From JAMZMI01 sp964353015 (GTDB lineage Bacteria; Bacteroidota; Bacteroidia; Cytophagales; Cyclobacteriaceae), in the NCBI GenBank assembly GCA_964353015.1, contig CAYGUA010000020.1, forward strand, positions 29,056-93,055: DNA of 64,000 nucleotides. Reading direction: 5' to 3'. Positions 37,519 to 47,062 of the stretch are shown here, piece after piece. Within the stretch, counting starts at the first letter, position 1. Each line of letters begins with the position of its first letter. The notes below the pieces were generated by a model that made no database searches, was not told where the DNA came from, and saw only the letters and a list, made by a program, of their open reading frames with translations. The translations under genes and the position numbers were made by a program.

Positions 37519-37536
37519 TGCGCAATCGATTGTACT
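37519..37536 (-). promoter_or_regulatory. LacI-type operator candidate (GH28 operon)
   Basis: TGCGCAATCGATTGTACT keeps the TGCGCAATCGATT part of the consensus. It ends only 2 bp from the GH28 start codon. A -7-like TAACTTCG lies upstream on the minus strand, so the site would be in the short mRNA leader. Confidence 0.65.
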
Positions 37537-37662
37537 TCTGTAAATTTCGAAGTTAATAAAAATTGATTCTAATCATAGCTGCGAATTGATTTTTATTGAA
37601 AATTCCAAGCCATAACTTGAAATCACACGAATCAAAAACTAAATGATAAGACACATTTGCGC

Positions 37663-38577
37663 TTACTCCTCTAGAAAATCTGCAAGAGTATGTGCAAACT
37701 CGCGGGTGCGCAGGTAGCCAAATGATTTATGAGGATTTTTGATTTCTCCAATCGTATAATCGTTGACCACCAAAAAATCCATTGGAACAATGCCATTATC
37801 ATTTGCTTCAAAATCATCATGGAGCATGTAGTTGAAAGCGATAGTATCATGCAAATCTGAGAAATTATACCAGTGTTTTGTAATGCCCGGTGGTGTTCTC
37901 ATTAGCACCTTCTCTGTACCATTCATTCTGTATTCAGAAGCAATTTTGCTGATGACAATAGGCAAACCAAGCGGAGAACCGATGGACGAAAATGTGTGGA
38001 TATTAACCTCAGGTACCAGGAATGTCAATACATCAAAGGCAATAATAGAACCCATAGAATGAGCAACAAGATAGATATCATAGTCGCTATATTTTCTTAA
38101 AGTGTTCACTGCCTTCGTCCTGATAAGATCCTTGGCCATGCATTCAATTTTGTTTTTATCATAACATACCTCATGATAATAAGCACTCAATTCATGAAAG
38201 TAATGCTTGAGTACATAGTCACTCAAATAAGAGAAGTTCAAATTCTTATCCTCATCCAGAAAAACTTCATTCATTTGTCTGGTGAGAAAATCAATCACAT
38301 TCCTCCGAATAGAAATATCATCTTTCACATAGCTGACAGGTGATTTTGTGTAAGGTTCATGAAAAAAATAAGGATCATCGGGTAAGGCTCTTCTCACTTT
38401 TGATGGTCGATCGTTGAAGACATTGGCCCAATAAATCATATCAAACTCAGGTAGCTCGGCCTCTACGCCAATCTTAGTCAAACCTTCAAGCATAGATTTC
38501 TTCCACCAGTTAGAAAGCACCCGTTTAGCTGGCTTGTTGCCTAGTCCGTGCATACCAATGATTACTTTCTTCTTCAT
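37663..38577 (-). CDS. Uncharacterised cytoplasmic alpha/beta hydrolase
   Basis: The 304-aa protein lacks a signal peptide. An N-terminal oxyanion motif HGLGNKP (about 10-16) and a nucleophile elbow AHSMGS near residue 174 mark an alpha/beta hydrolase, with a possible catalytic His near the C-terminus. I do not recognise a specific family. It lies between the GH28 operon and GH30, 145 bp from GH28 and reading the same way, but nothing shows that it acts on pectin. A lipase or acyl-ester hydrolase role is possible. Confidence 0.6.
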   Translation of the reverse strand: MKKKVIIGMHGLGNKPAKRVLSNWWKKSMLEGLTKIGVEAELPEFDMIYWANVFNDRPSKVRRALPDDPYFFHEPYTKSPVSYVKDDISIRRNVIDFLTRQMNEVFLDEDKNLNFSYLSDYVLKHYFHELSAYYHEVCYDKNKIECMAKDLIRTKAVNTLRKYSDYDIYLVAHSMGSIIAFDVLTFLVPEVNIHTFSSIGSPLGLPIVISKIASEYRMNGTEKVLMRTPPGITKHWYNFSDLHDTIAFNYMLHDDFEANDNGIVPMDFLVVNDYTIGEIKNPHKSFGYLRTREFAHTLADFLEE

Positions 38578-38757
38578 TTTGAAAATTTATATTGAGTCAT
38601 GTCAAATCCACCTATGCCAATCAAGATTTTTCAACTTGAACTACCAAATTTGGTATATCTCGAAATAAAGTTTTCCTTATCAAAAGTATTTATCCAAAGT
38701 TTCAGAATATTCTTCTAAAACTTCATTTTGATACCATATTGACAATAAACAGATAGG

Positions 38758-40242
38758 TTATTTTACCAGCAAAGTCTGAATGGAACGGGCAGGGATTTTC
38801 ACCTGTGCAACTTTTGATTCAGAATAAAATTTATAGGTTATTGGCTCGTCACTCTGGTTCATCACTACGGTGGCCAATGATCCATCTTGGTTGATAAAAC
38901 TGGTGCTGATCAGGTGACTTCTGCTACTTGATGTGCTCACGCGCAGAGCGCCTGGTCTAATGAATTTAGAAAAATGCCCGATGTAATAATAAGAAGGAGT
39001 GAAAATCAATTCACCGGCATCTGTATCTGCATGAATCGGCGCAAAGCAAAAATTTCCAACATGATTCGGACCCCCACTTTGATCAAGCAAAATATTCCAA
39101 TCTGTCCAGCCGACAGTTCCACGATTGAAATCATTGATCATAGATTTTCCATATCGTTCTGCATTAGACCAGCGCTGATATTGTGTCGGGTCGAAGCGCT
39201 CGTTGCAGCCTTCAGTGAATAATAAGTTTTTAGTTGGATAGGCATTTTTTACTTGACTCAAATTGTCAAACATCGGTTCGCCCCCGGCCCATGTCTCATA
39301 CCAATGAAAACCGATTCCCCAGGCATATTTGGCAGCTTCCGGATCACCAAAAATTGTATTCGCCCGATTGGCAATCAGGTCTCTGTTGTGATCCCAAACT
39401 ACAATCTTCTTGTCACCCAATCCTTCCCTTTCCATCATAGGACCAAGATGATTTTTTAGGAAGTCCCTCTCTTCTTCTGCGGTGTAAATACATGATTCCC
39501 ATCTTTGCACAGCCATCGGTTCGTTTTGAACAGTGATACCCCAAATTGGCATCCCTTCACTTTCGTATGCTTTGATAAATTTGGTATAATACAACGCCCA
39601 GGCATCAAAATATTCAGGCAATAACTTCCCGCCTTTGAGCATGTTGTTATTGTCTTTCATAAAAGCTGGCGGACTCCACGGACTGGCGTATAACAACAAT
39701 TCTCCTCCTGCAGCTTCTATTGCTCTTTTGATCATGGGAATACGAAACTCCCGATCATGTGCGATATCAAAAGTTGCCAAAGTTTTGTCTTTATCTGAAA
39801 CGTAAGTATAGCTGCCACTACTAAAGTCACAACTATGGATGTGTGTCCGTGCCAACGAATATCCTATTCCTTCGCTTTGGTCGTAATATGCTTTCAAAAA
39901 AGCCTCCTGCTTTTCTTGTGGTAGTTTCGCGAAAATCTCTGCCGATGCATCAGTGATGGCACCACCAATACCCATAAAAGTCTGGAAAGTAATGTCCGGA
40001 TCAACAAATATGGAAACCTCCGATTCTACAGGCTGACTAGCTGGGGAAAAATTAGCTGTCGAAGTTTCGCTTAGGCGCATTTCCGTATTACTTGCAGTAG
40101 TAAAGACGGTCAATTTTTTGTCAGTTATTGAAAATTTGATTGTTTCGGATGAGGGCATTTCTTCTGATTCTAATTGTGATTTCTTCTGTTGGCAGCTAAA
40201 TATTGCTGATATAATTAAGACTAAGGAAAGGGAGTTTTTCAT
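38758..40242 (-). CDS. Glycoside hydrolase family 30 lipoprotein
   Basis: The 494-aa lipoprotein (lipobox AIFSCQQKK) has a TIM barrel with an acid/base Glu in VQNEPMAVQRWESC (near residue 240) and a nucleophile Glu in LLFTEGC (near 343). GGAITDASAEIF is the family start motif. The beta-sandwich that GH30 enzymes carry is at the C-terminus. GH30 members act as beta-glucosidases, beta-1,6-glucanases, beta-1,6-galactanases or xylanases. The context favours attack on arabinogalactan side chains of pectin, but the subfamily should be checked. Confidence 0.88.
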   Translation of the reverse strand: MKNSLSLVLIISAIFSCQQKKSQLESEEMPSSETIKFSITDKKLTVFTTASNTEMRLSETSTANFSPASQPVESEVSIFVDPDITFQTFMGIGGAITDASAEIFAKLPQEKQEAFLKAYYDQSEGIGYSLARTHIHSCDFSSGSYTYVSDKDKTLATFDIAHDREFRIPMIKRAIEAAGGELLLYASPWSPPAFMKDNNNMLKGGKLLPEYFDAWALYYTKFIKAYESEGMPIWGITVQNEPMAVQRWESCIYTAEEERDFLKNHLGPMMEREGLGDKKIVVWDHNRDLIANRANTIFGDPEAAKYAWGIGFHWYETWAGGEPMFDNLSQVKNAYPTKNLLFTEGCNERFDPTQYQRWSNAERYGKSMINDFNRGTVGWTDWNILLDQSGGPNHVGNFCFAPIHADTDAGELIFTPSYYYIGHFSKFIRPGALRVSTSSSRSHLISTSFINQDGSLATVVMNQSDEPITYKFYSESKVAQVKIPARSIQTLLVK

Positions 40243-40715
40243 GTTTTTGGGGGAAATGTATATTGCCTAAATCAATTTGATCTGATATGAAAATTATCTG
40301 TTAAATATAGCCAAAACCAGCATAGATCAAATGAAATGACTTTGCAGTAGATCTTATCATAAAATTAAGATTCTAATAGGGATTTCCGCTTCTATGAAAA
40401 AGCATCCTGAATCTGCATTAAATAATCTTAAAAATCCGCTCATTGTCTTTGCATAGCTCTATTTAGATAAGCTTAACAATTGTCTTTACTAGACCAAACC
40501 TATAACATTAAATAAAAGCAATGCGTAGATGATATCAATCACCTTCCCGCCATCCTCAATTTTAAAGGATTGATTTATAGTATATTCAATATCGTTAAGA
40601 ATCTAATTTTCAAAAATCATTCGCGACAATGATATTCATCAGCGCCAAAATCACCACTTTTCATTCTTTTTAATATTCTTAATCAGTCCATTTTACCCTA
40701 ACCTAAGTGATAAAT
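40243..40715. other. Intergenic region between the pectin locus and the signalling cluster
   Basis: About 470 bp of AT-rich DNA separates the GH30 gene and the divergent REC-HPt-REC gene. It has no credible ORF, no operator-like site of the LacI type and no strong hairpin that I can see. It must hold both promoters. Confidence 0.5.
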
Positions 40716-41843
40716 ATGGAACAAAAATCAGCTTATTTCAAAGGAAACGTTTTAGTTGTCGATGATAGCCAAACGGCGCTTTTAGATATGCGATCCAAAT
40801 TATCGAATTTTGTAAGCCGTGAGAATATCTATATGGCTCAAAATTATTTTGAAGCAATAGATCTTCTAAATAATCACGAATTTGGAATCGCTTTTGTCGA
40901 TCTGCAAATGCCTCAAAAAACGGGAATGGATTTAATATTGGATGTCTTCCAAACCAACCCCAAAACTAAAAACATACCTGTAGTCGTAACTACTGGTGTT
41001 GAATCTGACAGCTTGATTACTCAATCTCTAAAGAATTTGACCTACAGATACTTTCAAAAGCCCATTACTATCAAACAAATAACGGATGCTTTTGAAAATA
41101 TGCCGACGCGGAATAATGTTGAAGAAATTATTAAGCCTATTAATGAAAAATCAAACGTTACAAATGAGACAAATTGGCAAGTTTTTCCAATCTTTTTACG
41201 AGAGATGGATGCCTGTCTATCTGACTTAAAGCATTCAATAGAAACACATAATATCGATCAATCAAGAAAACTTCTTCACCAAATGATCGGTGCTGCCAGT
41301 ATTGTTGGAAAAAAACAGGTAGAAACTCTTCTAATAAATATTCAAGTATTAGTGAAATCAAATGCACCGAATGAAGAATGTTTGCACCTTTTGAATGAAC
41401 TGGAAAAACAACTAGATGATACTTTCCAATTCTTAATGACAAAGCGCACTTCCTATTCCATCCATTTTTTTGATGATCAGGAAATTGTGATCAATCAGGT
41501 GAAGGAACTACTACAAGAAGACTATCAAATGGATAATGTGGAAGTTAGCACGACACTTGAAGAATGTCTAGCCAAATTAGAATCGAATGAAACGGATATA
41601 CTGATAGCTGATTATTTGGTGAAAAAAACACCAATTAATATGCTTGCTGAACTTGTGCTATCTCAATTATCCGATTCGCCAATATTGGCTTTCACCCTGG
41701 AACCGGATCAGGAAATAAAAGCTCTGAAGAAACAATGCGAAAATCTGAGTGGGTATGTAAACAAGTCCTGGGGTCTGGAAGAACTCGTACGGGCATTAAA
41801 AACAGTAAGCAATGGCCGGGAATATTGGCCAGAACTGAAATAG
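40716..41843 (+). CDS. REC-HPt-REC phosphorelay protein
   Basis: The protein is 375 aa from the ATG at 40716; a GTG three codons earlier also fits. It has an N-terminal receiver (about 7-125) with VLVVDDSQ, the phosphoacceptor Asp in IAFVDLQMP and the Lys in FQKPIT. A histidine phosphotransfer domain follows (about 150-245) with LLHQMIGAASIVG around the His. A second receiver lies at about 250-375, with an acceptor Asp in ILIADYLVKK but a weak output face. It has no kinase or DNA-binding domain. It probably passes phosphate between the soluble kinases that follow and another target. Confidence 0.8.
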   Translation: MEQKSAYFKGNVLVVDDSQTALLDMRSKLSNFVSRENIYMAQNYFEAIDLLNNHEFGIAFVDLQMPQKTGMDLILDVFQTNPKTKNIPVVVTTGVESDSLITQSLKNLTYRYFQKPITIKQITDAFENMPTRNNVEEIIKPINEKSNVTNETNWQVFPIFLREMDACLSDLKHSIETHNIDQSRKLLHQMIGAASIVGKKQVETLLINIQVLVKSNAPNEECLHLLNELEKQLDDTFQFLMTKRTSYSIHFFDDQEIVINQVKELLQEDYQMDNVEVSTTLEECLAKLESNETDILIADYLVKKTPINMLAELVLSQLSDSPILAFTLEPDQEIKALKKQCENLSGYVNKSWGLEELVRALKTVSNGREYWPELK

Positions 41844-41966
41844 TATATGTGAAAAATAATAAGTAAGAAAAATATAACCCCAAATCAATGAAAGAAGCTA
41901 AAAGTAAACATCTTCCAGCCAACCACATACTTGAAGCTTTTCTCAACACCTTTTACAGATAAGAAT

Positions 41967-44900
41967 ATGGATCCCATAAAATTTTTAGAGCTCTCCAAAA
42001 ACTTTATCAGTACTACCGATTATGAAGGGTATTTACGCTATGTAAATCCTTCTTTTTGCCTTGCTCATGGGATGTCGAAAGAGGAACTCATTGGTAAGAA
42101 ATTTTGGGAATTGATTCACCCCGATGATGTCGATGTGAATGAAAAAAACTTCGGACGTTTACTCGAAGATGGACATATTGCAAATTTTGAAAATCGACAT
42201 ATCAGGAAAAATGGTGATATTCTTCACCTTTCCTGGATTGCCTCCTGTGATTATGATGAAAATTTAATTTATGCGATCGGCAATGATATAACTGCACAAA
42301 AACTAGCAGAGGAAAAAATCGAGTTCTCTGAAAAAAAATTCTCCCAGCATTTTAATACCATGCCCGAATGCTACATGCTGATCAATCTGATCCGTGATGA
42401 AAAAGATGAGGTGATCGATCTGTATTATCTCGATATAAATCCTGCATTCGAAAAATTGACCGGACAATCAAAAGAAAACTTGATCAACAAGCGAGCAAAA
42501 GAAGCATTTGAAGTGATTGATGATTATTGGTTGAAAGTGTTTGATGCAGTCAATAAGTCTGGGGAACCAATGACCTATAATAATTTTAGTGGGCAGATGA
42601 AAGGATTTTATTCTATTCATGCCTGGAAACTAAAAGAAGATATAATTGCGATTACTTTTAGCGATATAAGTGAACAAAAAAAGGAGAAAGCAGAAATTAT
42701 TAGGAATAACAAGCTCCTTGAAGCATCCCAAGCAATTGCCCATGTGGGCGGCTGGGAGCTGGATTTGGTTACCAATGAACTCTACTGGACAGCAGAAACC
42801 TATCGTATCCATGACACATCGCCAGAAGAATTTAATCCAACAGAACAGGCCGGTGTAAGCTATTTCTTACCTGATTCTCAGGTGAAAATAAAAGAAGCAT
42901 TGAAAGCCGCCAAGGAGCGAGGAGAAGGTTATGACCTGGAACTCGAAACTTATACGACAAAAGGCAGACTCATTTATGTTCGTACAAATTGTGAGGTAAC
43001 TATTGATAAGGGTAAACCAGTAAAGTTGACTGGTACCTTTCAGGATATAACAGATCGAAAGATCAATGAAGAAAAGATAAAAGAGAGTGAAGCAAATGTC
43101 AGCGCTGTATTGAATTCAATGACCTCAAGTGTATGCGTTATTGATGAAACGGGTGAAATACTTCAAGTAAACGATGCATGGAATGAATTTGGTTTAAGCG
43201 GAGGTCATAACAGAGAGCAGAAACGCTTCTCAGATTACAACTATTTTGATGTCTGCAAAGCTGACTTTGAAAATGAGGATGCAAAGTCAGTTTATCATGG
43301 ACTCAATAGCATTCTCAAAGGCGAGATAGACGAATTTGACTATGAATATCCCTGCCATGCGCCTGATAAAGAACAATGGTTTTTATTGAGAGCAAATCTC
43401 ATGAAAACCAAAAGGAAGCAGATTGTTATTTCTCATATAGACATTACATCAAGAAAAAATCTGGAGAACGATCAGAGAAAGATTTTAGAACAATTCGATC
43501 TCGCTATTAGAGCTGGGAAATTAGGTGTGTGGACTTTGAACCTCACTTCTGGTATTCTTGAGTGGAATGACCGGCAGCTTGAAATTTATGGGCTGTCCCG
43601 TGATGAATTCGAAGAAGGTATTGATGATTGGCAAAAACAACTTCACCCTGATGACGCAGAGTATGCAACGGGCAAATTATCCCAAGTTTTTGATGGTGAG
43701 TCATTTTATGGAGTGGAGTTTAGAATCATCCGAAAGAGTGGAGAAATTCGATATATTGAAGCTTCTGGAGTTGCTGTTCGTGACGAAACTAACAAACCCA
43801 TCCAATTCATTGGCATCAACCGTGACATAACCGAGTTAAAGCATGCAGAGGAACAATTAAAAGCAAGCAAAGAAAAGGCAGAGTTAAGTGAAAAATATCT
43901 TGATAACATCATAAACAATATTGGTGACGCTGTTTTTGTAAAAGACGAGCAAAGCAGACTCTTACTGGTCAATGATTCGTTTTGTTCTTTATTTCAAGTA
44001 TCCAGAGATGAAGCGAAGGGCAAGGCTCTTGACAAGTATGTTCCGCCAGAAGAACTAGAACACTTCTTAAGAATTGATAAGCATCTCATAGAGACTGGAG
44101 AGGAAAGCATCATCGAAGAGTCGCTTACGGTAGGAACTGGTGAAACCAAGATAATTTCTACAAGAAAATCTCGATATGTTGATTTTGAAGGCAATAAGTT
44201 TCTTATTGGAGTAAGTCGTGACATAACTGAGCGTAAACGTGCAGAACAAGCACTCAAAGCCAGCGAAGAAAAATTCTACAACGCTTTTGATAATGCACCA
44301 AATCCCACGTCAATTCTAAATATCAAAACAGGAGAACGCTTGGCTGTAAACAATGCGTTTTGTAAAACCTTTGGTTATTCAAAATCAGAGCTTTTAGATG
44401 ACAATGTCAAATTCAGCAGTCTTGCTCTTAATCAGGATGAATTCAAAGAAGCGTTGAATGAAATTTTGAAAAATGGCTCTCTCTATCAATATCCGATAGA
44501 GATGAAAACCAAATCAGGTGATATCAAATTCATGCATGTTTACGGTACACGGTGGCATTCTGGTAATGATGATATTTACGTTGGCACTTTCTTAGATGTC
44601 ACTGAAATCAAACGTTCAGAACAAGATTTAAAAAATAGCGAAGAAAAATTCTCCAATGCTTTTGAAAATGCACCCAATCCTACTTCAATTCTGAATATTC
44701 AAACCGGAGAACGCTTAGCTGTAAACCATGCCTTTTGTGAAACTTTTGGCTATTCCAAATCCGAACTTTTGGCTGGAAATATTCATGTGCAAAATTTGAT
44801 GGAAGATCAAAAGGAAATACAAGTATTGATGGCCAAAGTCTTAAAAGCTGGTAGCCTTTATAATCACCCAGCCAAGATGCTTACTAAATCCGGTGAATTA

Positions 44901-46895
44901 CGGAAAATGCTTTTCAATAGCACCAAATTATATCCAAATAATGATGATATACATATCGTATCACTTATGGATATCACAGCCCAAAAGCAACAGGAAAGTG
45001 CTTTAAAAGAAAGTGAGGCTCGTCTTCAAAGAGCCCAGAAAATAGCCAAATTGGGAAGTTGGTATCTTGATATTAAAACGAACGTTGTTATCTGGGGCGA
45101 AGAGCTATTTAAAATGTTTGGTCTGGATTCGACTATGCCCGTTCCGAAATGGGATGAGCAGCAGAAATACTATACCAAAGGAAGCTGGGAATCATTATCC
45201 GCGGCTGTCGAAAAAACATCAAAAGAAGGAGTCCCTTACGAAATTGAATTGCACATCATCCGAAAAGACAAAACCACGGGATGGATAACATCACGTGGTG
45301 AAGCACTAAAAAATGATACCGGAGAAATATATGCCCTCTCGGGTGTAGCACAAGATATCACATCACGGAAACATGCAGAGCGAGAACTGAGGAAACTATC
45401 AACTGCAGTAGAGCAAAGTCCTGAGAGCATAGTGATCACTGACACCAATGGTACAATAGAATATGCAAATCCAAAATTTTCGGAAGTGAGTGGATACACT
45501 TTAGATGAAGTCATCGGGAAAAACCCCAATATTCTGAAATCAGGCCATCATGATGCATCCTTCTATAAAAATATGTGGAAAACCCTTGCATCAGGGAAAG
45601 TCTGGAATGGTGAAATGCTCAATAAAAATAAAAATGGTGAACTCTATTGGGAAAGGTCAAATATCTCCCCCCTTATAAACCGAGAAGGAGAAACAACCCA
45701 CTATGTGGCTATCAAAGAAAATATCTCCAAGGAGAAAAAAATGCTCGAGGAGCTCAAAGAATCAAAGGAAAAGGCCGAATTGGCCAATCAACTAAAAGAT
45801 CGTTTTTTGGCCAATATGAGTCACGAGATTAGAACGCCGATAAATGGAGTGATCGGCTTTTCGGAATTGCTAAAAAGCGACGACTTATCCGCAGAAAATA
45901 GACATCAATATTTGTCCATTATTGAAGGTAACTCAAAGCATCTGCTAAGCCTTATCAGTGATATTATTGATGTGGCCAAAATGGAAGCCAATGAGTTGAA
46001 AATAAATTATGAGAATTGTGAAGTAGCTAAAATGATCGCTGAGTTAGAAATTAACTACAATCATTTAAAATCCAGTGAAAACAAATCTCAAATTCAATTT
46101 ATTGCTCATGTACCTGAAAAACTAAAGAACCTGAATATCATTACAGATAGTACCCGGATTCGACAGGTGCTTGCAAATCTATTAAACAATGCACTGAAAT
46201 TCTCTGAAAAAGGAGTCATATCATTCGGATTTGATGTGAAAGGAAGTGAGCTCGTATTCTTCGTAAAAGATCAAGGTATTGGCATTGCAGCAGAAAATAC
46301 AAGCGATATTTTTGAAAGATTCAAGCAGATAGGCCTCAGTCAAAAATCCAATATTGGCGGATCAGGTTTGGGACTGGCTATTTGCAAAGGAATTGTAGCG
46401 CTATTTGGTGGTTCCATCGCTGTAAAATCTGAGTTAAATGTAGGCACAGAATTTACTTTTACCATACCCCTAAATGAAGCCATCTCCAAAAAGGAATCGA
46501 AAGTTGAGAGCACATTAAGCACCACATCTTTAGAAGGCAAGACCTTATTAATAGCAGAAGATGGAGCTACGGCAAGATTTTTCTTCAAAGAAATCCTCAA
46601 GCCAACCAAAGTAAAAATAATATTCGCCAATAATGGAGAAATGGCTGTCAGGCTTTACAATCAACATCCTGAAATTGATGTCGTCCTGATGGATATAGGC
46701 ATGCCCATAATGGACGGCTTTGAAGCATCAGAGAAAATCTTGAAAATGAATCCAAAAGCAAGAATCATCATACAGTCTGCTTATGTGATGGGTGATGAAA
46801 AAGAGCGATGTTTTGCCATAGGATGTATGGACTATTTAACCAAGCCAATCCAAAAAGACAGCTTATATAACATGTTGAGCAAATGGATTGAATGA
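41967..46895 (+). CDS. Soluble hybrid histidine kinase with about ten PAS domains and a receiver
   Basis: I chose the ATG at 41967 (MDPIKFLEL) over the upstream in-frame TTG at 41931. The 1642-aa protein has no membrane segment. About ten PAS/PAC modules fill residues 1-1275, with PAC-type ends (DITERK, DITxxK) between them. They are followed by HisKA with NMSHEIRTPINGVIGFSELL (around 1284), HATPase_c with DQGIGIA and GSGLGLAICKG (about 1411-1498) and a receiver with LLIAEDGATA, VVLMDIGMP and the Lys in LTKPIQ (about 1526-1641). Two PAS modules with NAPNPTSILNIxTGERLAVN are close tandem copies. It probably senses several cytoplasmic or redox signals. Confidence 0.9.
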   Translation: MDPIKFLELSKNFISTTDYEGYLRYVNPSFCLAHGMSKEELIGKKFWELIHPDDVDVNEKNFGRLLEDGHIANFENRHIRKNGDILHLSWIASCDYDENLIYAIGNDITAQKLAEEKIEFSEKKFSQHFNTMPECYMLINLIRDEKDEVIDLYYLDINPAFEKLTGQSKENLINKRAKEAFEVIDDYWLKVFDAVNKSGEPMTYNNFSGQMKGFYSIHAWKLKEDIIAITFSDISEQKKEKAEIIRNNKLLEASQAIAHVGGWELDLVTNELYWTAETYRIHDTSPEEFNPTEQAGVSYFLPDSQVKIKEALKAAKERGEGYDLELETYTTKGRLIYVRTNCEVTIDKGKPVKLTGTFQDITDRKINEEKIKESEANVSAVLNSMTSSVCVIDETGEILQVNDAWNEFGLSGGHNREQKRFSDYNYFDVCKADFENEDAKSVYHGLNSILKGEIDEFDYEYPCHAPDKEQWFLLRANLMKTKRKQIVISHIDITSRKNLENDQRKILEQFDLAIRAGKLGVWTLNLTSGILEWNDRQLEIYGLSRDEFEEGIDDWQKQLHPDDAEYATGKLSQVFDGESFYGVEFRIIRKSGEIRYIEASGVAVRDETNKPIQFIGINRDITELKHAEEQLKASKEKAELSEKYLDNIINNIGDAVFVKDEQSRLLLVNDSFCSLFQVSRDEAKGKALDKYVPPEELEHFLRIDKHLIETGEESIIEESLTVGTGETKIISTRKSRYVDFEGNKFLIGVSRDITERKRAEQALKASEEKFYNAFDNAPNPTSILNIKTGERLAVNNAFCKTFGYSKSELLDDNVKFSSLALNQDEFKEALNEILKNGSLYQYPIEMKTKSGDIKFMHVYGTRWHSGNDDIYVGTFLDVTEIKRSEQDLKNSEEKFSNAFENAPNPTSILNIQTGERLAVNHAFCETFGYSKSELLAGNIHVQNLMEDQKEIQVLMAKVLKAGSLYNHPAKMLTKSGELRKMLFNSTKLYPNNDDIHIVSLMDITAQKQQESALKESEARLQRAQKIAKLGSWYLDIKTNVVIWGEELFKMFGLDSTMPVPKWDEQQKYYTKGSWESLSAAVEKTSKEGVPYEIELHIIRKDKTTGWITSRGEALKNDTGEIYALSGVAQDITSRKHAERELRKLSTAVEQSPESIVITDTNGTIEYANPKFSEVSGYTLDEVIGKNPNILKSGHHDASFYKNMWKTLASGKVWNGEMLNKNKNGELYWERSNISPLINREGETTHYVAIKENISKEKKMLEELKESKEKAELANQLKDRFLANMSHEIRTPINGVIGFSELLKSDDLSAENRHQYLSIIEGNSKHLLSLISDIIDVAKMEANELKINYENCEVAKMIAELEINYNHLKSSENKSQIQFIAHVPEKLKNLNIITDSTRIRQVLANLLNNALKFSEKGVISFGFDVKGSELVFFVKDQGIGIAAENTSDIFERFKQIGLSQKSNIGGSGLGLAICKGIVALFGGSIAVKSELNVGTEFTFTIPLNEAISKKESKVESTLSTTSLEGKTLLIAEDGATARFFFKEILKPTKVKIIFANNGEMAVRLYNQHPEIDVVLMDIGMPIMDGFEASEKILKMNPKARIIIQSAYVMGDEKERCFAIGCMDYLTKPIQKDSLYNMLSKWIE

Positions 46896-46963
46896 TCGGA
46901 TGGAAAATGAAAGAACATGCAGTCATATTAGAGCTACAACTCGCTGTATCTACGCCAATAGAC

Positions 46964-46985
46964 ATGCTAACCTATGTGTTAGCAT
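46964..46985. repeat. Hairpin between the two hybrid kinase genes
   Basis: ATGCTAAC and GTTAGCAT form a perfect 8-bp stem with a 6-nt loop, flanked by GACATG and CATGTC. It lies in the 167-bp gap after the first kinase gene. No T-run follows, so it could be a weak terminator or a processing site. Confidence 0.4.
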
Positions 46986-47062
46986 CACATGTCAAATTGA
47001 TATGGAAACCATGAAAAGGAATATATCACTGATGATAAAATAAAAATTCTAATCGCATTGAA

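Noticed and set aside
41931..41966. TTG start giving 12 extra residues to the first hybrid kinase
   Set aside because: The ATG at 41967 directly precedes the first PAS domain, and the extra residues look unrelated.
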